Shown in pieces: positions 43,242 through 53,979 of a stretch of 64,000 nucleotides of DNA. Where the stretch lies: contig CM040425.1 of NCBI GenBank assembly GCA_022702705.1, positions 8,448,001 through 8,512,000 on the forward strand, given 5' to 3'. Position numbers and translations under genes: made by a program. This stretch comes from Papilionanthe hookeriana x Papilionanthe teres (taxonomy: Eukaryota > Streptophyta > Magnoliopsida > Asparagales > Orchidaceae). The notes under the pieces were generated by a model that saw nothing but the letters and a program-made list of their open reading frames with translations, searched no databases and was not told the origin of the DNA. Within the stretch, counting starts at the first letter, position 1. Every line of letters starts with the position of its first letter.

Positions 43242-44017
43242 TCATAGGGTGAAGATCTTCATCCAATATAAGATTTGCCATTGGGAATGCTTTGAACCAG
43301 AAAAGATCTGCAAAAGTAGACAAGAGTCAACTTCCACAAGTAGATGACCCCAATGATTCATGGCAACAAGTTTAATGGCCCAACAAACAGCAGCTGCTTC
43401 AGTTTCGAGTGCATCCAGAGGAAGGACAGGAGAATAAAAAGTGAAGACAGTTCCCCTTGATGTCTCTGAAAACTCCACTAGTACCAGTCCCAAAGTCAGA
43501 AAAGCTTCCATCAGTATTAACCTTGATTATAAGAGGAATAGGTCTCTTCCAAAAAAAAAAAAAAACTTTAATGACAGAGAAAGGAGTACAATTGATCAGC
43601 TGGGTACAACAAATATTGGGGAATTTCTCGTGCTTGATCAATTTGTGAAGGAAGGATTTGCAGTGGACAGAAACTTGTTGAACAGTATGAGACAATCCCT
43701 CAAACTTAAATTGGTTCCTAGCCATCCATAAAAAACTAGGCAATAATAAAGGGGATGGGGCCCAACATTGCCATATGCCAGCTTGCCAAACAGTTTACAA
43801 GCTGATGCCAATCTAGAGCAATGTCATTGATCTCAATATCCTTGGTAAACTCCAACCACAAACCCTGTGAAAAAGTGGATTCAAAGAAGTGATAATTCAA
43901 GGATTCCTCAGCTGCCAAACACAAGCAACACCTGTAAGGACCTCTCAACCCTTGTAATTTAAGGATATCATCAATAGACAACAATTTATGAAATATTCTC
44001 CAACACAGAAATGACAT
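43242..44017 (-). pseudogene. LINE D zinc-binding domain and RNase H
   Basis: 44017-43736 carries FLCWRIFHKLLSIDDILKLQ, the RT-associated zinc-binding region (YRCCLCLAAEESLNYHFFE). 43743-43399 continues with FLWMARNQFKF and the RNase H start IIKVNTDGSF. 43511-43242 has LDALETEAAAVCWAIKL and VEVDSCLLLQIF. The motifs with D, E and D are present but lie in different frames. Confidence 0.8.
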
Positions 44018-44617
44018 TGAATGTGTAAGAAATTTGTTCTAGATATTCTACCCCAAGGTACAAATTCCCAACAATAGAGCTTGGAGTAAATAACTTTAGT
44101 AAGGCTTTGTATTTTGCAAGCTTTCATCTCAATCCTGTCCTTGTGAGTTTTGTCAAACTGTAACCTGGAGATGCAGACAATAGTGTTGCCATCCAGAAGA
44201 GAGTTGAGCATATCAACCGATCACACATCACCATCTCAACAATCAACCACCTTTAGGTTGAGGTTAACATTAGTGGATCTTGGCTGACAGAGGTTCTCAG
44301 GACACCAATGACCCAGCAAAATATGAACAGTCATAGCCCAAGTCTCAAATAAACAACTGTTCAGCTAGAGATCCGACCTTCAGTAAGTTCACCCATACCT
44401 TGGAATTCCCTAGTTTTCTAGCTACTAAGTTTGGATGGGAGTCCCTGCAATATTTATCTATCATGAATTGAGCCCAAAGGGAGTCTTGCTGCTTGAATTT
44501 CATCCAAAGTTTAGACATATTGATTTGCCGCAGCTATTTTAATCCTTTAAAACCAAAACCAACAGCCATAGCAGGCTTAGCCACTTTCTGGCAACTAGCC
44601 CAGTGGAGTTGCTTCCT

Positions 44618-45187
44618 CTACCTGGACCAAAAAAATTTATTGAAGCATCTCTCTAGGTGAAGTTGAGTAGACTTCTTCATACCAGTCACATGCGAAATGT
44701 AGGAGGGAAAGGTAGTTAAAATCTTTTTAACAAAGTAATCCGACCCCATTAGATAAGAAGGAAATGGTCCAACAATTGAGTTGTGTGTCAATTTTCCTAA
44801 TAACTTTCTCAAATTGCACTAGTTTGGCTTTTCCTTTAATCAGAGAGACTCCATGATATTTAACCAGAGCGAAGGCTTCAGTAAATCCTATGAAATTAGT
44901 GATCCACTGCTTGATATTGGGTTTGGTTCTTTTACTGAAAAACAAGTTACACATTCTGGGTTGAACTTCACTCCAGAGGTTTGTTGAAAGTGCATAAGGT
45001 ACTGATGAATTTTCTCCTCTGCTGAACACTCCTTGTGGCTGAGAAGAAACCATGAGACTGTCCATTGATTGGAATTGAGTGTGCATTACCTTGCAACCAT
45101 CTGAATATCAAATTACATAATTCCATTGGAAAACTCCCTAGCTTTTAAATTTTCCAGAATAAAATCCTAACTAATAGTGTCACAGGC
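44618..45187 (-). pseudogene. LINE D reverse transcriptase remnant
   Basis: The frames 45086-44727 and 44812-44618 give KGKAKLVQFEKVIRKIDTQL, a typical L1 thumb/linker passage, then VKKILTTFPSYISHVTGM. The palm with the catalytic YxDD is not recognisable and the text is heavily decayed. Confidence 0.65.
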
Positions 45188-46984
45188 TGATACACCTAAA
45201 ATATATAATATTTTTATGCACATTTTTTTACCTATTTTTGATGATATTGCACTTTAATGGAATGTATTTTTGTGTTTTTCTTACAGGTATGATTAAAATG
45301 ACTGATTATGATGAAAAGAAGCAAAAGAGGATCAAATTTGGAGTAAAAATGACCTATGTAAAAATTTAACTTGTAACGACTAAGCACAGCATGGTTGGTG
45401 CATAGCCACGACAGTTTAAAAATATGAATTAAATCAAATTTGGCGCCATTTTCAAGAGATGTTTAACTTTTGGTGGTAACATCCTTAACCTACTTTGGGT
45501 GGCGGATTTGAATGAAGAGATGTAATCTTTGGTGGATACATTGAATCTAGACATGATTTGAAGAGACATCAAAGCACCTTTTGGAGAATTATTAAAATGA
45601 AGATATGGAATCAGTTTAGAGTCTTCTTTTTAGTCTTCTTGGAGTCTTCTTCTTTCTGCTTAGAGTCAGTTAATTAAGTCTTTTTAGTTTAAGTGTGTTT
45701 TTAAGGAGAGGGGTTGGTGTGAAGCCTTCTTCTCATTAATTTTCTTTCATCCATTTATCTAGTTTATATTGGAGTCTAAAATTAGAGTTGGAGTCAACAG
45801 AGTTGGGCACCAACCTCTATGGAGTTTTTTAGTGGAAAGCAGAATTTCAGAGGAACTTCTAGAGTCTTGTCGAGAGGATTTTATGATAAGTGTTTATCTT
45901 TTTTTTTTTTTACATTTGGTTTTTAAGTAAAACTTATTATGTTTTCACTGTGATTTCAACTTTCAAATCAACTTGTGTTTGTGTTTTCGCCATGTATGAG
46001 TAGTATTTTTATCTTTTTCCTTCTAAATGATGAAGTAATTAAATTATGAAAAGAAGTTGTGTGAAGTATATAAGTTTAATGTTGGAAGAAGTTGTGATGA
46101 TTTATTTCCTTGCATTTAATTTACTTCTTGATTTGACCAATTAAGATGTTAAGATTTGTTGTGAGATTATGTAAGATCTAATGCGATATTTTCTCAATCA
46201 ACAATTAGAAAGAATCACATGCAATTGTATGGATGAGAATTGTAGTCCATATAATTGAATGTAAATAAATAGATAGATATGTTTTAATGAGGAGTAAAAT
46301 TAGAGGACTTTAGAGTGACAGGCTAAAGCCCCCTAATTTGGTTTGAGGTGAAACATTTTGTTATGAGATGTTAGCCTTCAGGTGGAGGGAATCGAGGGAA
46401 CTCTAGAGTGAGAGCTGGTATCTTCCCTGCCTAACCCATCTACAAAATTTCAAATCTTCAAATTAACCAATTTTCTTTATAAAACCAAGTAAGGGTAAAG
46501 AATATAATTGCTCAAATTTGACACAACATATTTAGATACTTCCACAACGAAATTCCATGATTATTATTGATTTCTTAAAAGAGGAAAAAGATATTTTATT
46601 TTCATTATTTTCATATCATTTAGTAGTCTTATTAATTTTAATTTCTTGCTTTACTTTTTCTTAAAAAGAAATTTCAAAATTAATTTTCAAATTATCTATT
46701 TTAAAACATACTACACAAAATCAATTTAAAAAGTAAAAAAATTAATTTTCTTATTTCTTTATATTTTTATACATTTCCCGGTGGCTAGGGCTTAATCAGA
46801 GAAAATTCTATATTATTTGATAAACGATACGTATACTTGCGTATAATCTCATATTATAAAACAATTATAATATATTTTTTATTTGCTTCAGAATCAAGTT
46901 ATTGGCGTCGTTGCAAAGAAAAATATAATATCATTAGAAAGAAATATAAAGTAAAAAAATGTAAGGGTAAATATTCGGGGATCA
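45188..46984 (+). repeat. Element C 5' LTR
   Basis: The LTR starts TGATACACC and shares with element B LTRs the block TTTTGATGATATTGCACT near its start and GATACGTATACTTGCG near its end. The 3' end is either CA at 46895 or CA at 46984. The intervening 90 bp contain a second primer-site-like sequence. Confidence 0.75.
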
Positions 46985-46990
46985 TGTTTT

Positions 46991-47008
46991 TGGCGCCGTT
47001 GCCGGGGA
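46991..47008 (+). other. Primer binding site of element C (tRNA-Asp)
   Basis: TGGCGCCGTTGCCGGGGA is the exact complement of the 3' end of plant tRNA-Asp, the common Athila primer. A decayed duplicate, TGGCGTCGTTGCAAAGAA, lies at 46902-46919. Confidence 0.92.
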
Positions 47009-47106
47009 AATTAATTAAAATTTCATATAAAGAGAATTAAGAAAAATTAAAATTTACTTTCCTTGCTTTTTTTAGTGTGTTTTATTTTATCTTATTTTAT
47101 TTTTGT

Positions 47107-48470
47107 ATGCGTAGTTCAAGTTCTGAAAGACTTTTGCCTTACGATTCTGAATTAGAGAGAACTATCAGAAAAAATCAAAAAAATTAAAAATACTGAAAAA
47201 GATAAAAATATTCAAGAAATGGCGATTCAAGAAAATCAAAATATTAACATCCATCAAGAATTCAGACCTTTAAGGGATTATGCTAACCCTACAGTGGATG
47301 AACTTATGTTAGTATTCAACACCCCGTTGTAGTTGCTAATTCATTTGAACTTAAACCTGCTATTATCCAAATGTTATCTAATAATCAGTATGGGAAAGTA
47401 CCAACTGAAGATCCTAATTTACATCTTGCCAATTTTCTAGAATTGTGTGCTACTTTTAAATATGATGGTGTTTTTGATGATGCTATTAGACTTAGACTTT
47501 TTTCTTTTTCACTGAGGGATAAAACTAAGATATGATTAAATTCATTAGCACCTGGAACTATCAGAACTTGGAGTGATTTAACACAAAATTTCCTTGCTAA
47601 TTATTTTCCACCATTAAAGACTGTGAAGCTTAGAAATGATATTATATCTTTTTGTCAGTTTGAAGGTAAATCTATATATGAAGTATGAGAAAGATTTAAA
47701 GATCTCTTAAGAAAGTGTCCACATCATTCGATACCCGATTGATTAATAATTCAGACTTTTTATAATGGATTAGTTGGATCTCTTAGATCTATGATCGATG
47801 CCGCTGCTGGTGGTTCATTGATGTCTAAACAGTTTGTTGATGCTTATGCTTTAATTGAAGAAATGACTACTAACAATTTTCAATGGTCTTCTGAAAGGTT
47901 AAATCCTAAAACGTTAGCCAATATTCATGATAATGATGCTTTTACAATGCTATCAAATCAAGTTGCTGTAATTTCAAGAAAGATAGACCAATTTGAAAGG
48001 AATTTTTCTCAGCTAATTTCCATGATTGAAGAAAATTCATTAGGCCAAATGGTTGGTTCTCAAACTTCACCATAAACTTTGAATGCTATAAGTAAGTTTA
48101 ATAACTCATATTCCAATTATTATAACACAGGTTGGAAAAACCATCCAAACTTTAAATGGAATAACAATAATCAAGGTGGTAGTAATCAACAATGGGGGAA
48201 CAACCAAGCAAACCCATTGGGGAACTGAAAAAACAAAGGGAATAATAATTATAGACAAACTTATCCTCAAAGATTTAACAATATTTCACAATTTAAGGAG
48301 AAGTTGTCGATTGAAGAAGTGGTGTTACAAATGGAAAATCAATTGCAATGTCAAGGTGCTACAATCAGAAATATTGAGAATCAATTTAGACAAATTGCTA
48401 ATTCATTAAGTATAGATCCCAAGAAAAGCTTCATTGTAATATTGAAGTAAACCCAAGAGATAAGAATAAA
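47107..48470 (+). pseudogene. Gag of element C (Athila type)
   Basis: Starting near ATG 47107 (RSSSSERLLPYDSELERTIR), then capsid text LHLANFLELCATFKYDGVFD, IRLRLFSFSLRDKTKI, WSDLTQNFLANYFPPLKT and LRNDIISFCQFEGKSIYEV. The open part 47791-48075 (94 residues) matches MSKSFEEAYALIEEIATNEF of element B. TGA stands at three expected Trp positions (after KTKI, IYEV and IPD). A frameshift lies near 47330. The tail has the Asn-rich WKNHPNFKWNNN segment. Confidence 0.85.
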
Positions 48471-48508
48471 GAGCAAGTAAAAGCATTTCAACTGAAAGTG
48501 GAAGAGAG

Positions 48509-49417
48509 TTGGAAGGTAGAGTTCAAAAAAAGATTGAAGTAGAGAAAGAAGAGATTGAAAAACCAAAAGAAGACGTTCGGAAAGATTTGGAAAGACCTAT
48601 TTCTCCACCTAAGATTGATTTAGAAAATCCACCACCTCCATTTCCTCAGAGACTTCGTCAACAAAAGTTGGATAACCAATTTTCAAAGTTCTTGGAGATA
48701 TTTAAGAAGCTTACAATCAACATTCATTTTGATGAAGCTTTAGAATAAATGCCAAGCTATGTGAAATTTATGAAGGATATTCTCAACAAAAAAAGGAAGT
48801 TTGAAGATAATGAAACTATTGTACTTAGTGAAGAGTGCAGCGTAATAATTCAGAAAAAGCTTCCTAAAAAACTTAAAGATTCTGGTAGTTTCACAATTTC
48901 ATGTGCGATCAGAGACAGATTTTATGGAAAAGCTTTATGTGATTTGGGTGCAAGCATTAACCTTATGCCATTATCAATATTCAAATGACTGGGAGTAGGA
49001 GAAATAAACACTACTACTGAAACTCTGCAATTAGCAGATCATTTGATCACATATACTAAAAGAGTTATACAGGATGTTTTGGTGAAAGTGGATCAATTTA
49101 TCTTTCTTATTGATTTCATTGTGTTAGATATGAAAGAAGATAAAAATATATCCATAATTTTAGGGAGACATTTCTTAGCCGCAGACAGAGCAATGATAGA
49201 TGTGAAAAAAAGGGAATTAAGAATGAGAGTCAATGATCAAACTGTTACATTTAATATTTCAAAATCAATGAAATATCCTGCAAGAGGTAAAGATGATGAA
49301 TGCTATATGATAGATGTTATCATATATTTAAGTGAATGCCATTTCAAATCAGCTTATAAAGAAGAATCTAAAAGTGAAGAAATGAATCACGAGCAAGAAA
49401 AGGAATTACAACACTGA
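48509..49417 (+). pseudogene. Protease region of element C
   Basis: Three open parts read continuously in one frame with stops at 48746-48748 (TAA) and 48986-48988 (TGA). The protease motif is ALCDLGASINLMPLSIF with D-L-G in place of D-S/T-G, usual for Athila. ISIILGRHFLAADRAMIDV closes the domain. The TGA stands where Arg precedes LGVGE in relatives (CGA to TGA). Confidence 0.85.
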
Positions 49418-49711
49418 AGATTTTCATGAGGAAGATTTAAATTATGTTCATGAAAATTTTGAATTGTTGGAAATGACTGAAAAAGATGAATCTTTTGGTC
49501 CATCAATTGAAAAGCCTCCTAAACTTAATTTAAAGTTGCTTCCTAACCATTTAAAGTATACCTTTTTAGGTGATTCCTCAACTTTGCCAGTTATAATTTC
49601 CTCTCAATTGACTGAGAAAGAAGAAGAGAGTTTGCTTTAAATTTTAAAAAATATAAAAAAGCCTTTGAATGAACAATAGCTGATATTAAATGAATTAATC
49701 CTTCATTTTGT

Positions 49712-50620
49712 ATGCATAGAATACTTATGGAGGATAATTGCAATCCTCAGGCTGATCTTCAAAGGAGATTAAACCCGATTATGAAAGAAGTTGTTAAAAA
49801 AGAGATTTTAAAATGGTTGGATGCTGGAATTATCTACCCTATTTTAGATAGTGCATGTGTTAGTCTTATTCACTGTGTTCCTAAGGAAGGAGGAGTTGCT
49901 GTGACTGTTAATGAAAATATTGAGATTATACCAACAAGACAAGTTACAAGATAGAGAATATATATTAATTGTAGAAAATTAAACCTTGCTACAAGGAAAG
50001 ACCATTTTCCACTTCTCTTTCTAGATCAGATGTTGGATAGACTAGGTGGGCATAAATATTTTTGTTTTCTGGATGGATATAATGGTTACCATCAAATACA
50101 AATTGCTCTGAGGATCAAGAGAAAACAACGTTTTCTAGTCCTTATGGTACATTTGCTTTTAGAAGAATGCCCTTCGGTTTATGTAATGCCTCTACTACAT
50201 TGTAGAGATGTATGATGGGAAATTTCTGTGATTTAATTGAAAAATAAATTGAAGTTTATATGGATGACTTTTCAGTGTTTGAAATTTCATTTGAATCAAG
50301 TTTAAAACATCATTCTAAAGTTTTAAAATGCTGTGAGCCTGTGAAGAAACTAATTTGGTTCTTAACTGGGAAAAATATCAATTTATGACAGCAAGAGGAA
50401 TAATTATAGGACATTGTATATCAGAAAATGGTATGGAGGTAGATCCTACAAAAATTGAAGTGATCTCTAATTTACCTTGCTCGACTAATGTAAGGGGAAT
50501 TAGAAGTTTTTTAGGACATGCTGGATTCTACAGACGATATATTAAAGAGTTTTCAAAAATTCTGAAACCTTTATGTCGTTTACTAGAAAAAGATGTAATT
50601 TTTTATTTTGATGATGAATG
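49712..50620 (+). pseudogene. Reverse transcriptase of element C
   Basis: Motifs in order: VVKKEILKWLDAGIIYPI, VPKEGG, INCRKLNLATRKDHFPL, LDRLGGHKYFCFLDGYNGYH, RRMPFGLCNA, and the catalytic YMDD at 50257-50268. Then GIIIGHCISENGMEVDPTKI and IRSFLGHAGFYRRYIKEFS. Frame breaks occur near 50115 and 50220, and TAG replaces the Trp before RIYI. Confidence 0.9.
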
Positions 50621-51090
50621 CCTAAAAGTTTTGAAATATTAAAAGAAAAATTAATTATTGCACCTGTTATAGTGTCACCAAACTGGGAAAAGCCTTTTGA
50701 ATTAATATGTGATGTTAGTGATTATGCTATTAGAGCTGTTTTTGGTCAGAAATATGATAACATTTTCAAAGTAATTTACTATGCTAGTAAAACTCTTAAT
50801 GAAGCTCAAATTAATTATACCACTACTTAGAAAGAGTTATTAGCTATAATGTTTACTTTTGATAAATCCAAATCATATTTAATTGAAACAAAATGTGTGG
50901 TGCATACTGATCATTCTGTTATTAAGTATGTAATGAAAAAGAAGAATGCAAAACCAAGATTGATAAGATGGATTATTCTATTGCAAGAATTTGATTTTGA
51001 TATAGTAGATATGAAGGGTGCTGATAATCAAATTGATGATCATTTGTCTAAGCTTGAAACTGAAAAATCTCTCTGTGATGCTGAAGAAAT
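50621..51090 (+). pseudogene. RNase H of element C
   Basis: PNWEKPFELICDVSDYAIRAV (50618-50830) then, after TAG at an expected Gln, KELLAIMFTFDKSKSYLI, VHTDHSVIKYVM and WIILLQEFDFDIVDMKG (50849 on). This is the ordinary Ty3 RNase H. The C-D-x-S-D and H-T-D-H motifs are kept. Confidence 0.85.
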
Positions 51091-52464
51091 TAATGAAAAT
51101 TATCCTGATGAAAAATTGTTCATTGTTAATGAGTGGTGTGTTCCATGGTATGCCGATATTGTAAACTTTATTGTTAGTGATATTATACCCTATGGTTTGA
51201 CATACCAGGAGAGGAAGAAATTTGTATCTGAAGCCAAGACTTATTTTTGGGATGACCCATTTTTATATAAACAAGGAAATGATCTAATCATTCGAAGATG
51301 TGTGCCATTAGAAGAAACTTATGAAATTATTAAAAAATGTCTCAATTCTGATTATGGGGGACATTTTGGAGTTGATAAAACTGCATATAAAATCTTACAA
51401 TCTGTACTTTATTGGTCTACAATTTTTAAGGTTGTTAGTGCTTATATTAAAAATTTAGATCGATGTAAACGTGTAGACAATATTTCTAGAGGAAATAAGA
51501 TTCCCCTCAATTATATGTAAGAAGTTGAAATATTTGATGTTTGAGGATTATATTTCATGGGACCATTTATACCATCGTTTGGAAATATATTCATTTTGAT
51601 AGCAGTATATTATGTATCCAAATGGATAGAAGCTCTTGCTTTACCTCGAAGTGATGCTCAAAGTGTTGCAAAGTTTTTAAGAAAGAATATGTTTTGCAGA
51701 TTTGGAATACTAAGAGTAATCATAACTGATGGGGGAAGTCATTTTAGAAATGCGATTATGGAAAAGCTAACAAAGAAATATCATATTAATCATTGCATTG
51801 CTATTGCCTATCATCTGCAGACAAGAGGTTTGGATGAATTATACAATCGCAGACAAGTGGTTTGGATGAATTATACAATCATGAAATTAAAAGAATATTG
51901 AAAAATACTGTTAATCTAAACAAAAAGGTTTTGTCAATTAAACTGGATTATGCTTTGTGGGCCTATAGGACTGCTTATAGAACTCTTATAGGAATGTCCC
52001 CATATAGGCAAATTTTTGGAAAAACTTGTCATTTACCAGTTGAACTTAAGCATAAAGCATATTGGGTTATTAAAGAGTTCAATTATAATTTGAAAGATGC
52101 TAGAGAAAAGAGATTATTGCAATTAAATGAGTTTGAAGAGATAAGGAATGAATCTTATGAAAATGCTAAGATTTATAAAGAAAAGATGAAGATATGGCAT
52201 GATAGGAAGATTCTTAATAAAAATCTTGAGCTAGAGCAAAAATTTTTGCTGTATAATGCTAAATTGAAAATATTTGCTGGAAAACTTAAGTCTAGGTGGA
52301 CGGGCCCATTTATTGTGATGAAAGTTTATTCCTATGGAGCTGTGGATATTCAAGATTCTAAGACTGGAAAAATCTTTAAGGTTAATGACCATAGACTTAA
52401 ACCTTATTTTTCAGTCGATCAATTTAAACCTGATGAGAATCCGATGTTGGGTCACTCAGAATAA
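51091..52464 (+). pseudogene. Integrase of element C
   Basis: The zinc finger (GGHFGVDKTAYKILQ to NLDRCKR) has lost two of four ligands: first His (L-N-S) and first Cys (L-D-R-C). The first catalytic Asp is lost (GLYFMGPF for G-x-D-F-M-G). The second is kept (ITDGGSHF) and the Glu is kept (LDELYNHEIKRIL). A 32-bp tandem duplication (51817-51880) shifts the frame. The C-terminal part 51862-52464 is a clean 200-residue frame with ALWAYRTAYRT, CHLPVELKHKAYW and KSRWTGPFIV. The enzyme cannot be active. Confidence 0.9.
51817..51880 (+). repeat. 32-bp tandem duplication in the element C integrase
   Basis: GCAGACAAGAGGTTTGGATG and the following 12 bases are repeated once with a single mismatch (A/T). 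Two copies change the frame and split the integrase core. Removing one copy (as a comparison only) restores phase with the downstream frame, so the duplication arose in an already inserted copy or by template slippage. Confidence 0.9.
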
Positions 52465-52469
52465 ACTCT

Positions 52470-52525
52470 GGGTATGTCAGGCTGAAGACGATAAACTAAA
52501 CGCTTTTGGTGTGGCAACCCATAGT
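52470..52525 (+). other. Conserved Athila post-pol motif in element C
   Basis: GTCAGGCTGAAGACGATAAA, then AAACGCTTTTGGTGTGGCAACCC follow the integrase stop. Related words are in element B (32029-32070). The function is unknown. It may be an RNA element. Confidence 0.55.
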
Positions 52526-52941
52526 TATCAGAGTGCTTTACTTTTAGTTTGATGTGTGTGCATTGTTTGGTTTTTTTTTATGATTATGTGGTAGTAATTT
52601 GAAGTTTATATGCTATAGAGGTGTTATTTGGGCCTTTTTTGATGACTTAGAGGAGTCATAATGAAGATTTAGACGTTTAGAAGACCTGTGTTAGTTGAGC
52701 ACTGGCGGCTATGCGCCGCAAATTGGTGCTTAGGCGCCGGAGTTACAAAAAACATGAAAACATGGTTTCTAGATGCCTAAGTCATGGGTAAGTGGTTTTT
52801 GGAGTTAATGAGGAGTTTTAACACATCTAAGATCGGTTTTGTGCCTTCCCAAGTCTATAAAAAGGTTCTAAATTAAAGAAATACTTGCCCCAGTTCTTAT
52901 TTTCATTCCTGAGTCTAAAGAAGAGTATTTTGAGTGCAAAA
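52526..52941 (+). other. Element C spacer between pol and the extra ORF
   Basis: Non-coding. Contains GCTATGCGCCGCAAATTGGT and GGCGCCGGAG, words that recur downstream at 53735-53800 (GTCGGCGCTTAAGCGCCC), perhaps a dispersed short repeat. No other feature is seen. Confidence 0.4.
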
Positions 52942-53346
52942 ATGTCTTCTTAGGAGAGCGAAGTTAAGAAGAAGGAGGAAGCCAACAAGAATAATTTTAT
53001 TAGTGAAAGTGCGGAAGAATTATTCAACGGATTCCTAGTAGTTAGTATCCAAGAAATTGCAGAAAGGATTGCAAAGATTGAAGCCGATGTGAAATCAATT
53101 GAAGTAAAGATAAATGAAACTAATGCTCATTTAGTGCATATTGGATGACAACTCAAAATGCAATTCAGTCATACAAGTCATGTGGAAGAAGCAAATAGTG
53201 CTATGTATCTGAAGAAAAAATGGTTAGAAGAAGAAGATGTAAGAGTTTTTAATCATTGCCCGCTTTATCATATTTATATTCCAGATGATTCAAATGAAAA
53301 TAATGGTGATTCTGGATATGTTCTGCCTACTGGAGATTGGAATTAA
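52942..53346 (+). pseudogene. Small extra ORF after pol in element C (134 residues, two stops)
   Basis: From ATG 52942 one frame runs to TAA at 53344-53346, broken by TAG at codon 4 and TGA at about codon 69. The first half is Lys/Glu-rich with a heptad-like helix (LVVSIQEIAERIAKIEADVK and onward), suggesting a coiled coil. The second half has FNHCPLYHIYIPDDS and ends YVLPTGDWN. No known domain. Position between pol and 3' LTR is that of the extra genes of Athila elements, but no transmembrane segment or envelope-like trait is seen. Confidence 0.55.
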
Positions 53347-53979
53347 ATTGAGTGTAGTCTTGTGATTTAGTTTTCTGTGTTTAGTGTTTTGTGTTTGTGA
53401 TTTATGTTTGTATTTTGTTGCACTTTAATTTGACGTTTGTTACATCTTAATGATGTAAGTTTGCGTTTATGAAATGTGTTATGAACTTATGTATTGTGGA
53501 ATTTCATCCAAAATGTTTGGATAGAAATTTTAGTTTGTATTAAGTGTAGTTTGTTATTAATGAAATATAAGTTTGTGTTTGTGTGAAATTTTTTTAGAAT
53601 CAACTGAAAATTTTAGTGTAATTTTGGAGTATTAGAAGAGTTTATGGGTAGAAGTAAGTATTAAAAGTGATTAAGGGAGATTGACTAAGTGATTTTGTGC
53701 CATTAAAATTAATTGTCAAATTTTGGGCATTGATGGCTAAGCACCAAATCGTCGGCGCTTAAGCGCCCAATTTTGCGGTTATGCGTCTTATGCTCTACGT
53801 ATAGGCGTCAGTTCACAAAAATCTGTTTTCTGCAGTTAAAAACCCGAAATTTTATCATTTTAACCCCCCATCACCTTCAACCTCTCGGTTTCACGAAATA
53901 GAAGACTAGGGCATCACTTAGTTGGATCATTTAAGAGCCGATTTTGCAGAAATTTGTTATACAATTATTTTAAAACTGT
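53347..53979 (+). other. Non-coding tail of element C
   Basis: T/G-rich sequence with no domain. A GC-rich patch (53740-53800) resembles 52690-52740. The junction with the LTR fragment is not sharp. Confidence 0.4.

Larger units (their letters stand above)
43080..45187 (-). mobile_element. LINE D: L1-type LINE, 3' part
   Basis: The minus strand encodes, from right to left, RT palm and thumb remnants, the zinc-binding domain and an RNase H. At 45187 the RT sequence is cut inside a motif (A-C-D-T-I-S, normally K-A-y-D-t-v-S-W) exactly where the LTR of element C begins. C thus inserted into this LINE. A further upstream RT piece of the same kind is at 56705-56896. Confidence 0.8.

Noticed and set aside
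52942..53346. Envelope-like protein of element C
   Set aside because: No signal peptide, no transmembrane segment and only 134 residues.
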